Part shown: positions 35,077-44,507 of the stretch, piece by piece
How the letters are laid out: every line of letters starts with the position of its first letter
Numbering within the stretch: position 1 is the first letter of the stretch
NCBI RefSeq assembly: GCF_009765995.1
Contig: NZ_LMUI01000016.1
Location: 343,669 to 407,668 of the forward strand
Source: Methylocapsa sp. S129
GTDB lineage: Bacteria > Pseudomonadota > Alphaproteobacteria > Rhizobiales > Beijerinckiaceae
Length of the DNA: 64,000 nucleotides
Reading direction: 5' to 3'
The notes under the pieces: model-generated
The model's database searches: none
Told to the model about the DNA's origin: nothing
The model's input: only the letters and a program-made list of their open reading frames with translations
Program-made: the position numbers and the translations under genes

Positions 35077-38000
35077 ATGCCGAAGCGGACAGATATTGCG
35101 ACGATCCTCATCATCGGCGCCGGCCCGATCATCATCGGCCAGGCGTGCGAGTTCGATTATTCGGGGACGCAGGCCTGCAAGGCCTTGCGCGCCGAGGGCT
35201 ATCGCATCGTCCTGATCAATTCCAATCCCGCCACCATCATGACCGACCCGGATATGGCGGACCGCACCTATATCGAGCCGATCACGCCGGAGATCGTCGC
35301 CAAGATCATCGCCAAGGAGCGCTACGCGGTTCCGGGCGGCTTCGCGCTGCTGCCGACCATGGGGGGGCAGACCGCGCTGAATTGCGCCTTGTCGCTCAAG
35401 AAAATGGGCGTGCTCGAACAATATGACGTCGAGATGATCGGCGCGACGGCGGCCTCGATCGACAAGGCCGAGGACCGCGAATTGTTCCGCGAGGCGATGA
35501 CCCGAATCGGCCTCGAAACCCCGCGCTCGCATCATATCAAGACCTTGTCGCAGGCGCTTGTCGCGCTCGACGACATCGGCCTGCCCGCGATCATCCGCCC
35601 CTCCTTCACCATGGGCGGCACGGGCGGCGGCATCGCTTATAACAAGGGCGAATTCATCGAGATCGTCGAGCGCGGCATCGACGCTTCGCCGACCAATGAA
35701 GTGCTGATCGAAGAAAGCGTGCTCGGCTGGAAGGAATTCGAGATGGAGGTTGTCCGCGACAAGGCGGACAATTGCATCATCGTCTGCTCGATCGAGAACA
35801 TCGATCCGATGGGCGTCCATACCGGCGATTCGATCACGGTCGCGCCGGCGCTGACGCTGACCGACAAGGAATATCAGATCATGCGCGACGCCTCTTTGGC
35901 GGTGCTGCGCGAGATCGGCGTCGAGACCGGCGGGTCCAACGTCCAGTTCGCGGTCAATCCGGCGGACGGCCGGATGATCGTGATCGAGATGAACCCGCGC
36001 GTTTCGCGCTCGTCGGCGCTGGCCTCGAAAGCGACCGGCTTTCCGATCGCCAAAGTGGCCGCGAAACTGGCGGTCGGCTATCTCCTCGATGAAATCGCCA
36101 ACGACATTACGGGGGGCGCGACGCCGGCCTCGTTCGAGCCGACGATCGATTATATCGTCACCAAGATCCCGCGCTTCGCGTTCGAAAAATTCCCCGGCGC
36201 CGATCCTGTCCTGACCACTGCGATGAAGTCGGTCGGCGAAGCGATGGCGATCGGGCGCACCTTCGCCGAATCGCTGCAAAAGGCCCTGCGCTCGCTGGAG
36301 ACGGGCCTCACCGGCCTCGACGAGATCGAGATCGAGGGCCTCGGCAAAGGCGACGATCACAACGCCCTGCGCGCCGCGATCGGCAAGCCGACGCCTGATC
36401 GCCTGCTCAATGTCGCGCAGGCGATGCGCGCGGGCATGAGCGTCGAGGAAATCCATGATGTCTGCAAGATCGATCCGTGGTTCTTGCAGCGCATCGCCGA
36501 GATCGTCGCGCTGGAGCAAAAAGTCCGTCGGCACGGCCTGCCCAAGGACGCGGCCAATCTGCGCAGCCTGAAGGCGGCCGGTTTCTCCGATTCGCGTCTG
36601 GCGGCGCTGACGGGCGTGGCGGAAGCGGATGTCTTGCAGGCGCGCCGCGCGCTTGGCGTGGCGCCGGTTTACAAACGCATCGACACTTGCGCGGCGGAAT
36701 TCGCTTCGCCTACCCCTTATATGTATTCGACCTATGAAGCGCCTTTCGCGGGCCAGGCCGCCTGTGAGGCGCGGCCGACACAACGCGACAAGATCGTCAT
36801 TCTGGGCGGCGGACCCAATCGCATCGGGCAGGGCATCGAATTCGACTATTGCTGTTGTCACGCCTGTTTCGCATTGAGCGAAGCGGGTTTCGAAACCATC
36901 ATGATCAATTGCAATCCCGAGACGGTGTCGACCGATTACGACACGTCGGACCGGCTCTATTTCGAGCCGCTGACCGCCGAGGATGTCCTCGCCATTCTCG
37001 AAAAGGAGCGCGAACAAGGCACGCTCAAAGGCGTGATCGTGCAGTTCGGCGGCCAGACGCCGCTGAAACTGGCGCGCGCCATTGAACTTTCCGGCGCGCC
37101 GATTCTGGGCACTTCGGTCGATTCGATCGACCTTGCCGAAGACCGCGACCGGTTCAAACGTCTGCTCGACAAACTGGGCCTGAAGCAGCCCAAGAACGGC
37201 ATCGCCTATTCGGTCGAACAGTCGCGCCTCATCGCCGCCGAGCTTGGTCTGCCGCTCGTCGTGCGCCCGTCCTATGTGCTGGGCGGCCGGGCGATGGCGA
37301 TCATTCGCGACGAGACCGCCTTCGACAATTACCTTCTCGACACGCTGCCGGGCCTCGTGCCTTCCGATGTGAAGGCGCGCTATCCCAATGACAAGACCGG
37401 CCAGATCAATACGGTGCTTGGCAAGAACCCGCTGTTGTTCGACCGCTATCTCTCCGACGCGACCGAGATCGATGTCGACGCGCTTTGCGACGGCAAGGAT
37501 GTCGTCGTCGCCGGGATCATGGAGCATATCGAGGAAGCGGGCATTCATTCGGGCGACAGCGCCTGTTCGTTGCCGCCGCGCTCGCTCAGCCCCGAGACCA
37601 TTGAAAAGCTCGAGGCGCAAACGCGCAAAATGGCGCTGGCGCTCGATGTCGGCGGCTTGATGAATGTCCAATACGCCTTGAAGGACGGCGAGATCTATGT
37701 CCTCGAAGTCAATCCGCGGGCCTCGCGCACCGTGCCTTTCGTCGCCAAGGTGATCGGCCGCCCGATCGCCAAAATCGCCGCCCGGCTGATGGCGGGCGAA
37801 AAACTGGCGTCCTTCGAATTCAAGCTCGATGCGATCGACCATGTCGGGGTCAAGGAAGCGGTGTTTCCTTTCGCCCGCTTCCCCGGCGTCGATACGGTGC
37901 TTGGCCCCGAAATGCGCTCGACGGGCGAGGTCATGGGCCTCGACCGGTCGTTCGACATCGCCTTCGCCAAAAGCCAGCTTGGCGGCGGCACGAAAGTGCC

Positions 38001-38400
38001 GCGATCGGGGACATTGTTCGTCTCGGTGCGCGACGTCGACAAGCCGCGCATTCTGGCGACGGTCAAACAGCTTCTCGCGCTCGGCTTCAAGATTCAATCG
38101 ACGGGCGGTACGACGCGCTATCTCCAAGCGAACGACGTTCCCGCAGTGAAAATCAACAAGGTTTCGGAAGGACGGCCGCATATCGTCGATGCGATCAAGA
38201 ACGGATCCATTCAACTTGTTTTCAACACGACGGAAGGCGCTCAGGCCCTGGCCGATTCCAAGCCGCTGCGCCGCGCCGCCCTCTTGCATAAAACGCCCTA
38301 CTATACCACTCTAGCCGGCTCGATAGCCGCGGCTCAGGGCATCAAGGCCTATATCGACGGCGACCTTGAAGTGCGGGCGCTGCAGGATTATTTTAGTTGA
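35077..38400 (+). CDS. carB: Carbamoyl-phosphate synthase large subunit
   Basis: A 1107-residue enzyme that makes carbamoyl phosphate from bicarbonate, ammonia (from CarA) and 2 ATP, for arginine and pyrimidines. Two homologous ATP-grasp halves are visible: [20 protein letters not shown] near the start and [20 protein letters not shown] near 570, each followed by VRPS(F/Y)-type nucleotide motifs. The C-terminal methylglyoxal-synthase-like allosteric domain ends the protein ([20 protein letters not shown]). ATG 35077 gives the conserved MPKRTDI start. carA is not in the window. Confidence 0.97.
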   Translation: MPKRTDIATILIIGAGPIIIGQACEFDYSGTQACKALRAEGYRIVLINSNPATIMTDPDMADRTYIEPITPEIVAKIIAKERYAVPGGFALLPTMGGQTALNCALSLKKMGVLEQYDVEMIGATAASIDKAEDRELFREAMTRIGLETPRSHHIKTLSQALVALDDIGLPAIIRPSFTMGGTGGGIAYNKGEFIEIVERGIDASPTNEVLIEESVLGWKEFEMEVVRDKADNCIIVCSIENIDPMGVHTGDSITVAPALTLTDKEYQIMRDASLAVLREIGVETGGSNVQFAVNPADGRMIVIEMNPRVSRSSALASKATGFPIAKVAAKLAVGYLLDEIANDITGGATPASFEPTIDYIVTKIPRFAFEKFPGADPVLTTAMKSVGEAMAIGRTFAESLQKALRSLETGLTGLDEIEIEGLGKGDDHNALRAAIGKPTPDRLLNVAQAMRAGMSVEEIHDVCKIDPWFLQRIAEIVALEQKVRRHGLPKDAANLRSLKAAGFSDSRLAALTGVAEADVLQARRALGVAPVYKRIDTCAAEFASPTPYMYSTYEAPFAGQAACEARPTQRDKIVILGGGPNRIGQGIEFDYCCCHACFALSEAGFETIMINCNPETVSTDYDTSDRLYFEPLTAEDVLAILEKEREQGTLKGVIVQFGGQTPLKLARAIELSGAPILGTSVDSIDLAEDRDRFKRLLDKLGLKQPKNGIAYSVEQSRLIAAELGLPLVVRPSYVLGGRAMAIIRDETAFDNYLLDTLPGLVPSDVKARYPNDKTGQINTVLGKNPLLFDRYLSDATEIDVDALCDGKDVVVAGIMEHIEEAGIHSGDSACSLPPRSLSPETIEKLEAQTRKMALALDVGGLMNVQYALKDGEIYVLEVNPRASRTVPFVAKVIGRPIAKIAARLMAGEKLASFEFKLDAIDHVGVKEAVFPFARFPGVDTVLGPEMRSTGEVMGLDRSFDIAFAKSQLGGGTKVPRSGTLFVSVRDVDKPRILATVKQLLALGFKIQSTGGTTRYLQANDVPAVKINKVSEGRPHIVDAIKNGSIQLVFNTTEGAQALADSKPLRRAALLHKTPYYTTLAGSIAAAQGIKAYIDGDLEVRALQDYFS

Positions 38401-38478
38401 CCATCGGCGCGAGATTTAGCGCGCTTTGATTGTAAAATCTCGACACTGCGAGTAGAGAGGACCGGGTAAGGATACGCC

Positions 38479-38952
38479 ATGGACAAGTTTCCTATTACGA
38501 TCTCCGGGCATGCCGCGCTTGAAGCGGAATTCATGCGGCTCCAGCAGGTGGAGCGCCCGCGCATTATCGAAGCGATCGCGGAGGCGCGTTCGCACGGAGA
38601 TTTGTCCGAAAACGCCGAATATCATTCCGCCAAGGAAGCCCAATCGCATAATGAAGGGCGCATCGCCGAGCTTGAAGACAAGCTGCAGCGCGCCGAGGTT
38701 ATCGACGTCTCGAAATTGTCGGGCGCGACGATCAAATTCGGCGCGACGGTGACGTTGATCGACGAGGACACCGAGGCCAAGAAGATTTTCCAGATCGTCG
38801 GCGAAAGCGAGGCCGATGTGAAATCCGGCCGTGTCTCGATCACCTCGCCGACGGCGCGCGCGCTGATCGGCAAGAAAGTCGGGGATAGCGTTGAGGTGAA
38901 TACGCCGGGCGGCGGCAAGAGCTACGAAATATTGAAGGTCGCCTACGTCTGA
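38479..38952 (+). CDS. greA: Transcription elongation factor GreA
   Basis: A 157-residue factor that rescues backtracked RNA polymerase. The N-terminal coiled coil carries the acidic tip ([20 protein letters not shown], residues 30-50), and the C-terminal FKBP-like domain includes [23 protein letters not shown] lies upstream of the ATG. Between carB and greA an inverted repeat CGAGATTT / AAATCTCG (38410-38442) could shape the greA leader. Confidence 0.97.
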   Translation: MDKFPITISGHAALEAEFMRLQQVERPRIIEAIAEARSHGDLSENAEYHSAKEAQSHNEGRIAELEDKLQRAEVIDVSKLSGATIKFGATVTLIDEDTEAKKIFQIVGESEADVKSGRVSITSPTARALIGKKVGDSVEVNTPGGGKSYEILKVAYV

Positions 38953-39117
38953 ACCGACTCGGGGGTCCGCATCGCCGCGCGATGCGATTCCCGGCCCGGG
39001 CTGCCGAGCTCGCCAGCAGCTTCGCGCAACGGCTGTCTGGGCGGATGGGGCTCTAGAGCGCGCGGCGAAAAAGTGGATGCCGGTTTTTCGCAAATCGCGC
39101 ACGTTTTCAAGGAATCT

Positions 39118-39155
39118 AGAGCCTGTTGCGATTCAATTGAATCGCAACAGGCTCT
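39118..39155. repeat. 38-bp perfect palindrome
   Basis: AGAGCCTGTTGCGATTCAA followed by its exact reverse complement; every base is paired. It sits 28 bp upstream of the ELM1-like gene. A second hairpin lies just before it (GCGAAAAA at about 39065 with TTTTTCGC at about 39084), and a short related word, agagcgcggcgaaaa, recurs after that gene near 40187. I recall palindromes of this sequence scattered through genomes of this group, so it is probably a dispersed extragenic element. Confidence 0.75.
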
Positions 39156-39182
39156 GGAAAGCAGGGATGTCGGACTTGTTTC

Positions 39183-40187
39183 TTGCAAAGTGAAACGCTG
39201 CTCGCCAAGGGCGCGCGAGTCCTCGTCCTGAGTTCCGGCAAAGCCGGCCATGAGGCCAATAGCCTGGGCGTCGCCGATGCGCTCGGCGCGCCCTATGCGG
39301 TGCGCAACGTGGCGCCGCGCGCCTTGTTCGCCAGTCTCTCGCCCTATGGCCCGGTCGATCCCAGGGATCGGCCGGGCAGGGCGGGCTCCGTCTTCGCGCG
39401 ACCCTTCCCGCATATCGTCATCGCCAGCGGCCGGGTGACCGTACCCTATATCCGCGCCATCAAGCGCGCCGCCGGGGACAAGGTTTTCACGGTCTTTCTG
39501 CAGGACCCGCGGTACTCCCGCGCGAACATGGATCTGATCTGGGCGCCCGAGCACGACGGCCTTGCCGGGCGCAACGTCATTTCCACTTTGACTTCGCCCC
39601 ATCCCTTCTCGGCGGCCAGGCTCGCCGCGGCCAGAGCCGAGCCCGATCCGCGCGTCGCGATTCTGCCTAGCCCCCGCGCGGCGATCATCCTGGGCGGTCC
39701 TAGCGGCGCGCATGACTTTGCGCCGGCGGATGTCGCCAGATTGACGGCGGCGGCCGCGGCGATCGCCGCGGCGGGCTATAGCGTGATGGCGACGCCCTCG
39801 CGGCGCACGCCGCCTGAACTCGTCGAGGCGGTGCGTCAGGGCCTCGGCGCGGCGCCGGCCTTTGTGTGGGACGGGACGGGCGCCAATCCTTATGCGCAGA
39901 TGCTCGCCCATGCCGACGCGATCCTGGTGACGGGCGACAGCGTCAATATGGTCGGCGAGGCGGCGGCGACCGGCGCGCCCGTCCATGTTTTGGAACCCTC
40001 GGGCGGGGGCGGCGGCAAGATCGCTAGGTATATCGATGCGCTGGAGCGGATCGGCGCGGTGCGCCGCTTTGCCGGGCGCATCGAGCGCTTTTCTTACGAG
40101 CCGATCGATTCCAGCCTGACGATCGCACGCGAGATCGCGCGGCGGTTTGCGGCGTCGGGGGCGGCGCCGCTATTGTCCGCCTCTTAG
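39183..40187 (+). CDS. ELM1/GtrOC1-like putative glycosyltransferase
   Basis: A 334-residue GT-B-fold protein of the mitochondrial-fission ELM1 family: VLVLSSGKAGHEANSLGVAD near the start, HIVIASGRVTVPYIRAIKR, FLQDPRYSRANMDLIWAPEHD, and a donor-site-like ILVTGDSVNMVGEAAATGAP. Bacterial members lie in envelope glycan contexts; activity is uncertain. The likely start is TTG 39183, since no ATG or GTG occurs in frame between the stop at 39138 and the conserved part. trmJ follows after 24 bp. Confidence 0.85.
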   Translation: MQSETLLAKGARVLVLSSGKAGHEANSLGVADALGAPYAVRNVAPRALFASLSPYGPVDPRDRPGRAGSVFARPFPHIVIASGRVTVPYIRAIKRAAGDKVFTVFLQDPRYSRANMDLIWAPEHDGLAGRNVISTLTSPHPFSAARLAAARAEPDPRVAILPSPRAAIILGGPSGAHDFAPADVARLTAAAAAIAAAGYSVMATPSRRTPPELVEAVRQGLGAAPAFVWDGTGANPYAQMLAHADAILVTGDSVNMVGEAAATGAPVHVLEPSGGGGGKIARYIDALERIGAVRRFAGRIERFSYEPIDSSLTIAREIARRFAASGAAPLLSAS

Positions 40188-40211
40188 AGCGCGGCGAAAA
40201 CAGGAAAAGCC

Positions 40212-41039
40212 ATGGTCGGGGCGGGAACGGATCGCACCAAGGCCGCCGTCGCCGGCGGGCCCGCTATCGTGCTGGTGCGCCCGCAATTGGCCGTCAATAT
40301 CGGCATGTGCGCGCGCGCCATGGCCAATTTCGGTCTTGACGATCTGAGATTGGTGAGCCCGAGAGAAGGCTGGCCGCGCACCGGCGCCAGGCGCAAGGGC
40401 GCCTATGCGGCGGCGGCCGGCGCCGTCTATCTCCTGGAATCGGCGCGCGTTTTCGACAGCGTCGAGGCGGCGATCGCCGATCTGCATTTTGTTTACGCGA
40501 CGACGGCGCGCGAGCGCGGTCAATTGAAGCGCGTCGCCGCGCCCGCCGAGGCCATGGCCGAGAGCGCGGCGGCCTATGGGGCGCGCCAGAAGCACGGCAT
40601 TCTGTTCGGCCCCGAGCGCACCGGCCTCGACAATCGCGAGGTCTCGCTCGCCGACGCGATCATTACCTTTCCGGTCAATCCCGCCTATGCCTCGCTCAAT
40701 CTTGCGCAGGCCGTTTTGCTATGCGGCTATGAGTGGTTCAAGGCGGCGCATGGCGGGGCGCCGCCGCTTGCGGCACCCGAGCGGTCGGGGCCGGCGACGC
40801 GCGAAATGGTTCTCGCGTTTTTCGATTTTTTCGAGACCAAGCTGGACGAGCGCGGCTTCTTCCGCCCGGCCGGCAAGAAGCCGGTGATGCAGCGGAACCT
40901 GCGAAACATATTCCACCGCATCGGCCTGACCGAACAGGATGTGCGCACGCTGTGGGGCGCCATCGTCAGGCTGGTCGAGGGGCCGCGCGCCAAGGTGCAG
41001 ACACGCAAACGCGTGCGGCAGAAGAAGCCGGAGGGCTGA
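40212..41039 (+). CDS. trmJ: tRNA (cytidine/uridine-2'-O-)-methyltransferase TrmJ
   Basis: A 275-residue SPOUT-class methyltransferase. Family motifs: AIVLVRPQLAVNIGMCARAM with the Asn-Ile-Gly motif 1, FGPERTGLDNREVSLAD (motif 2) and FPVNPAYASLNLAQAVLLCG (motif 3, forming the SAM-binding knot). TrmJ methylates the 2'-O of position 32 in the anticodon loop of several tRNAs. The C-terminal helical extension is typical. It lies 24 bp after the ELM1-like gene, perhaps co-transcribed. Confidence 0.93.
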   Translation: MVGAGTDRTKAAVAGGPAIVLVRPQLAVNIGMCARAMANFGLDDLRLVSPREGWPRTGARRKGAYAAAAGAVYLLESARVFDSVEAAIADLHFVYATTARERGQLKRVAAPAEAMAESAAAYGARQKHGILFGPERTGLDNREVSLADAIITFPVNPAYASLNLAQAVLLCGYEWFKAAHGGAPPLAAPERSGPATREMVLAFFDFFETKLDERGFFRPAGKKPVMQRNLRNIFHRIGLTEQDVRTLWGAIVRLVEGPRAKVQTRKRVRQKKPEG

Positions 41040-41140
41040 GGGCGGGGCGAGTCAATGTTTCCGGCGGGGCAGCTATTCATCCGCTTTGAAGTCGGCGCAT
41101 CGGTTAGTCAGTCTTCCGCACGCGCCTCCGCTGCTCTGCG

Positions 41141-41461
41141 TCAAGATGACTCGGTCGGTTCGCAGCCGCCGAAATCGTATTCGTCGAATACGGTTTCCAC
41201 GACCGCGTACGGAGGCCCATCATAATTGCTGGGGTCAGATTGATCGAGTTTGATCGCGATTATCGTCCGAGTGCCGATATCCGTTACGCGCCAACGACCC
41301 GCGCCTGTCAGGAACTCCATGCCAATCCGAAAATCGGAATGTTCCATTTCACCTCGCAAAACGTAGCACAGCCTTGGAACGCCCGATATGCGTCTCCCTG
41401 CGAACCGGATCCGAATAATACGACCGATCCAGTGCTTTTCGACTTTCACGTCGCCCATCAT
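41141..41461 (-). CDS. Small hypothetical protein
   Basis: A 106-residue soluble protein with beta-rich composition: KVEKHWIGRIIRIRFAGRRI, then FRIGMEFLTGAGRWRVTDIG and a TIIAIKLDQ strand. It ends in an acidic tail (VFDEYDFGGCEPTESS). Start at ATG 41461 with AGGCGGGA upstream; TTG 41491 is less likely. Family not recognised. It is divergent from nadE. Confidence 0.55.
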   Translation of the reverse strand: MMGDVKVEKHWIGRIIRIRFAGRRISGVPRLCYVLRGEMEHSDFRIGMEFLTGAGRWRVTDIGTRTIIAIKLDQSDPSNYDGPPYAVVETVFDEYDFGGCEPTESS

Positions 41462-41565
41462 CGGATTATCCCGCCTTTTGTCTCCGCTCAACTCGGCGGC
41501 GAAGCGGGCGTGAGAAACGATGTGTGGATTGCCCGCCGCCCGCCGCCGCGCTAAATGCTTGGCCC

Positions 41566-43308
41566 ATGCCCGCTCCCGCCGATCGCCTCGTCATCGCCCT
41601 CGCTCAGCTCGCCGCCATCGTCGGCGATATCGAGGGCAATCTTTCGCGCCTACGCGCCGCCCGAGCAGAAGCGGCGGCGTTCGGCGCCGATATCGTCATG
41701 TCGTCCGAGTTATTTCTATCGGGCTACCCACCCGAGGATCTTGTTCTCAAACCAGCCTTCCAGGAAGCCTGCCGCACCGCCTGCGAGACTTTGGCGCGTG
41801 AGACGGGCGATGGCGGCCCCGCCGTGCTGGTCGGGCTGCCCTGGGTCGAGAATGGCGCGCTTTACAACGCCTACGCCTTGCTCGACGGCGGGCGGATCGA
41901 GGCGGTGCGCTTCAAGGTCGACCTGCCCAATTATGGCGTGTTCGACGAAAAGCGCGTGTTCACGCCCGGGCCGGCGCCGGGGCCGATTTCATTTCGCGGC
42001 GTTCGCATCGGCATCCCCATCTGCGAGGATATCTGGGGGCCCGATCCCGTCGAATGCATCACGGAGACGGGCGGCGAAATTCTCCTGGTGCCCAACGCCT
42101 CGCCCTATGAGCGCGGCAAAGTCGCGACGCGGCAGAATATCGCGGTGGCGCGGATCGTCGAGAGCGGTCTGCCGCTCATCTATCTCAATCAGGTCGGCGG
42201 CCAGGACGAGCTGGTTTTCGAAGGCGCCTCTTTCGCGCTCAACGCCGATCGCTCGTTGGCCGTCCAATTGCCCGCCTTCCGGCAGATCGTTGCGCGCACC
42301 GTCTGGGAGCGGGACGAAAAGGGCTGGCGCTGCGTGGAAGGCCAGCGCGAGATTGTCGAAGAGGGCGACGAGGCCGATTACGCGGCCTGCGTGCTGGGCC
42401 TGCGCGATTATGTCGAGAACAACCGCTTCCCCGGAATCGTGCTGGGGCTGTCGGGCGGCGTCGACTCCGCGCTTTGCGCGGCGATGGCGGTCGACGCGCT
42501 GGGCGCCGCGCGCGTTCACGCCATCATGTTGCCCTACCGTTTCACTTCGATGGAATCGCTCAAAGACGCCGCCGATTGCGCGAAGGCCTTGGGCCTGCGC
42601 TACGACATCGTGCCGATCGCCGAGCCGGTCGAGGGGGTGGAGCATGCGCTCAATGAGCTATTCGCCGGGCGCCCGCGCGATATTACGGAAGAGAACATCC
42701 AGAGCCGCGCGCGCGGCTTGATCCTGATGTCGATCTCCAACAAGTTCGGGCCGATGGTGGTCACCACCGGCAACAAGTCGGAAATGTCGGTCGGCTACGC
42801 CACGCTCTATGGCGACATGAACGGCGGCTTCAATCCGATCAAGGATCTCTACAAGATGGAAGTGTTCCGCCTCTCCGCCTTGCGCAACCGCTGGAAGCCG
42901 GCGGGCGCGCTGGGGCCGGACGGCGAGGTGATCCCGACCAACATCATCGTCAAGCCGCCGAGCGCGGAGCTGCGCGAGAACCAGAAGGACGAGGATTCGC
43001 TGCCGCCCTATCCCGTTCTCGACGCCATCCTGCAGGGCCTCGTCGAAAAGGAAATGCGGCTCGCCGACATTATCGCGCAAGGACACGATCCCGCGACGGT
43101 CCATAAGATCGAGCGGCTGCTGTATCTGGCTGAATACAAGCGCCGCCAATCGGCGCCGGGCGTGAAAGTGACGGCCAAGAATTTCGGCCGCGACCGCCGC
43201 TACCCCATTGTCAATCGCTTCCGCGATTCGGGCGCGCCGCTGCTAGCTCCCGATGCCGCGATCGCGCCGCGCGGGCAGACGGGGACGAGCGAGCGGTTCG
43301 AGGAATAG
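41566..43308 (+). CDS. nadE: Glutamine-dependent NAD+ synthetase
   Basis: A 580-residue two-domain enzyme for the last step of NAD synthesis. The N-terminal nitrilase-type glutaminase has its catalytic Cys in RIGIPICEDIWGPDP (with Glu and Lys partners upstream), and releases ammonia. The C-terminal synthetase domain begins near 285, with the ATP-pyrophosphatase motif GLSGGVDSALCAAM. ATG 41566 is preferred over a frame-extended GTG at 41524. Full length for the family. Confidence 0.96.
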   Translation: MPAPADRLVIALAQLAAIVGDIEGNLSRLRAARAEAAAFGADIVMSSELFLSGYPPEDLVLKPAFQEACRTACETLARETGDGGPAVLVGLPWVENGALYNAYALLDGGRIEAVRFKVDLPNYGVFDEKRVFTPGPAPGPISFRGVRIGIPICEDIWGPDPVECITETGGEILLVPNASPYERGKVATRQNIAVARIVESGLPLIYLNQVGGQDELVFEGASFALNADRSLAVQLPAFRQIVARTVWERDEKGWRCVEGQREIVEEGDEADYAACVLGLRDYVENNRFPGIVLGLSGGVDSALCAAMAVDALGAARVHAIMLPYRFTSMESLKDAADCAKALGLRYDIVPIAEPVEGVEHALNELFAGRPRDITEENIQSRARGLILMSISNKFGPMVVTTGNKSEMSVGYATLYGDMNGGFNPIKDLYKMEVFRLSALRNRWKPAGALGPDGEVIPTNIIVKPPSAELRENQKDEDSLPPYPVLDAILQGLVEKEMRLADIIAQGHDPATVHKIERLLYLAEYKRRQSAPGVKVTAKNFGRDRRYPIVNRFRDSGAPLLAPDAAIAPRGQTGTSERFEE

Positions 43309-43310
43309 GT

Positions 43311-43826
43311 TCAGGCATTCCCGCCAAGCGCGGCATTGATGTCGGCGAGCGTGATCATGAGCGTCATCGGTTCCAGCGGCGAGGGGTCGAAACCGAGCGC
43401 GAGATAGAACGCCTTGGCATCCTCCGATACGGCATGGACGAGGACGCCGCGAATGCCGATGATTTCGGCCGCGTTGGACAAGCGAAGCGCCGCGTCGCGA
43501 AACAAGGCGCGCCCAATGCCCTTGCCTTGCCAGCGCCGATCCACAGCGAGGCGGCCGAGTACGGCGACCGGGATCGGGTCGGGCATGTTGCGGCGGAAAC
43601 GACCGGTCGCAGCCGAGACATTCACGCCGCCCGAGGCAAGAGCATAGTAACCAATCACTTGGTCGCCCTCGCAGACGACGAAGGTGCGCGATGCGCCGTT
43701 CACTTGATTGGCGCGTGCGCGGCGCTTCAGCCAGTCGTCAAGCGCTGCGACATTGGAGGCGAAGGAGGATAAGTCGTGGCGATTGGTGAGCGGCGTCGGC
43801 GCCGTCAGCGTCACGGCGTGTCCCAC
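43311..43826 (-). CDS. GNAT acetyltransferase toxin (TacT-like)
   Basis: A 171-residue GNAT protein resembling toxins that acetylate aminoacyl-tRNA and stop translation. The acetyl-CoA motif is VLGRLAVDRRWQGKGIGRAL; the family start (FASNVAALDDWLKRRARAN then VNGASRTFVVCEGDQVIGYY) and the C-terminal AFYLALGFDPSP are present. The gene overlaps the antitoxin gene by 16 bp, the usual order (antitoxin first). It begins with GTG at 43826 or 43814. Confidence 0.88.
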   Translation of the reverse strand: MGHAVTLTAPTPLTNRHDLSSFASNVAALDDWLKRRARANQVNGASRTFVVCEGDQVIGYYALASGGVNVSAATGRFRRNMPDPIPVAVLGRLAVDRRWQGKGIGRALFRDAALRLSNAAEIIGIRGVLVHAVSEDAKAFYLALGFDPSPLEPMTLMITLADINAALGGNA

Positions 43827-44149
43827 GGCGCCTTCGTCGCCAGCGTGCGACGCAACCGATCGTTCGGCTGCGGCGGCGCGTCGAGCCGTGCAAGGAATTG
43901 CGCATATACCGCCGGATTCGCCGAGAAGACTGTGCGTTCGAGCAAAGCGTCTTCGGCGGCGCGACGCGCTGCTTCAAGCATGAAGTCGGTGCGCGTTTTG
44001 CCGAGCGCTTGCGCGGCGCGGTCAATCAGGCCCCGTTCTTCGGCCTTGATCCGAATATTGAGCGTATCGCGAGCTGTGGCGCTCGGCTTAAGCAAAGCTT
44101 GCTTGGCCTTGGTCCTCTCCGTCGGGCCCTTGGTGGCTGTCCGCGGCAT
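43811..44149 (-). CDS. DUF1778 antitoxin (TacA-like)
   Basis: A 112-residue antitoxin. A ribbon-helix-helix part (RDTLNIRIKAEERGLIDRAA, about 27-46, then LGKTRTDFMLEAARRAAEDA) binds DNA, and the C-terminal tail (from ANPAVYAQFLARL) should wrap the acetyltransferase toxin. It is the first gene of the pair and overlaps the toxin. The first 25 residues are a basic extension. Autoregulation is expected from the family. Confidence 0.88.
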   Translation of the reverse strand: MPRTATKGPTERTKAKQALLKPSATARDTLNIRIKAEERGLIDRAAQALGKTRTDFMLEAARRAAEDALLERTVFSANPAVYAQFLARLDAPPQPNDRLRRTLATKAPWDTP

Positions 44150-44240
44150 GAATTCTCCTGTCGTCCATCGATCATAACAGAAGGTATAGACATTGTCATT
44201 ACGGATTGGATGGTCGAACGATCATGTTCCCTCGCCCGCG

Positions 44241-44273
44241 CAAAAGAGAAGGGCCGCCCGAGGGCGGCCCTTC
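44241..44273 (-). terminator. Rho-independent terminator of the 24-codon gene
   Basis: On the minus strand, GAAGGGCCGCC, a CTCG-type loop and GGCGGCCCTTC make an 11-12-bp perfect stem (44273-44248), followed by TCTTTT. It lies 51 nt after the stop of the small gene at 44325-44399. The opposite strand has no T-run, so it works for the minus strand. Confidence 0.8.
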
Positions 44274-44324
44274 CATTGTCGCGACCACGCAGAGATCGCT
44301 CAGGGTTTTCCGTCTGGGCGCCTG

Positions 44325-44399
44325 CTATGCGCGGTCTTTCTCCGCACGGACAATAACCCAGGCCCTGCAAATCACTCGTGGCGATAGACAATGAGACAC
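44325..44399 (-). CDS. 24-residue peptide with perfect Shine-Dalgarno
   Basis: GTG-initiated frame encoding MSHCLSPRVICRAWVI followed by VRAEKDRA and TAG. It starts seven bases after GGAGG, and the leader GAAAGGAGGTGATCCAG (44415-44399) is complementary to the last 17 bases of a typical alphaproteobacterial 16S rRNA. A strong terminator follows 51 nt after the stop, so the unit would be a transcript of about 170-200 nt on its own. Two Cys and five Arg; no membrane helix. Function unknown: it may be a leader or mini-protein gene, or an RNA whose SD matters more than the peptide. Confidence 0.6.
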   Translation of the reverse strand: MSHCLSPRVICRAWVIVRAEKDRA

Positions 44400-44415
44400 T
44401 GGATCACCTCCTTTC
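44399..44415 (-). promoter_or_regulatory. 17-nt full anti-SD complement (ribosome-binding site)
   Basis: GAAAGGAGGTGATCCAG on the minus strand pairs with the whole 3' tail of 16S rRNA, far beyond the usual 4-6 bases. It decides the GTG start at 44399. On the plus strand the same bases look like the end of a 16S gene, but there is no other rRNA sequence around. Confidence 0.75.
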
Positions 44416-44507
44416 AGTTCGTTGACGACACGATGAAGATACGATGATTCGAGGGTTTGGGAAGCCCCCATCGGCGCCTGCGACAATTTGGACGCCGCCC
44501 GCGGCTT

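Noticed and set aside
34915..38289. A 1124-codon open frame on the minus strand
   Set aside because: It is exactly antisense to carB; high-GC codon use leaves the opposite strand free of stops. Its protein is Arg/Asp/Gln-rich and matches nothing.
41524..41565. Longer N-terminus of NadE
   Set aside because: The added residues (PPPAAALNAW) are not family-like; the conserved domain begins just after ATG 41566.
44399..44415. End of a 16S rRNA gene on the plus strand
   Set aside because: Only the last 17 bases match; no other rRNA sequence is near. It is better explained as the reverse complement of a Shine-Dalgarno site.
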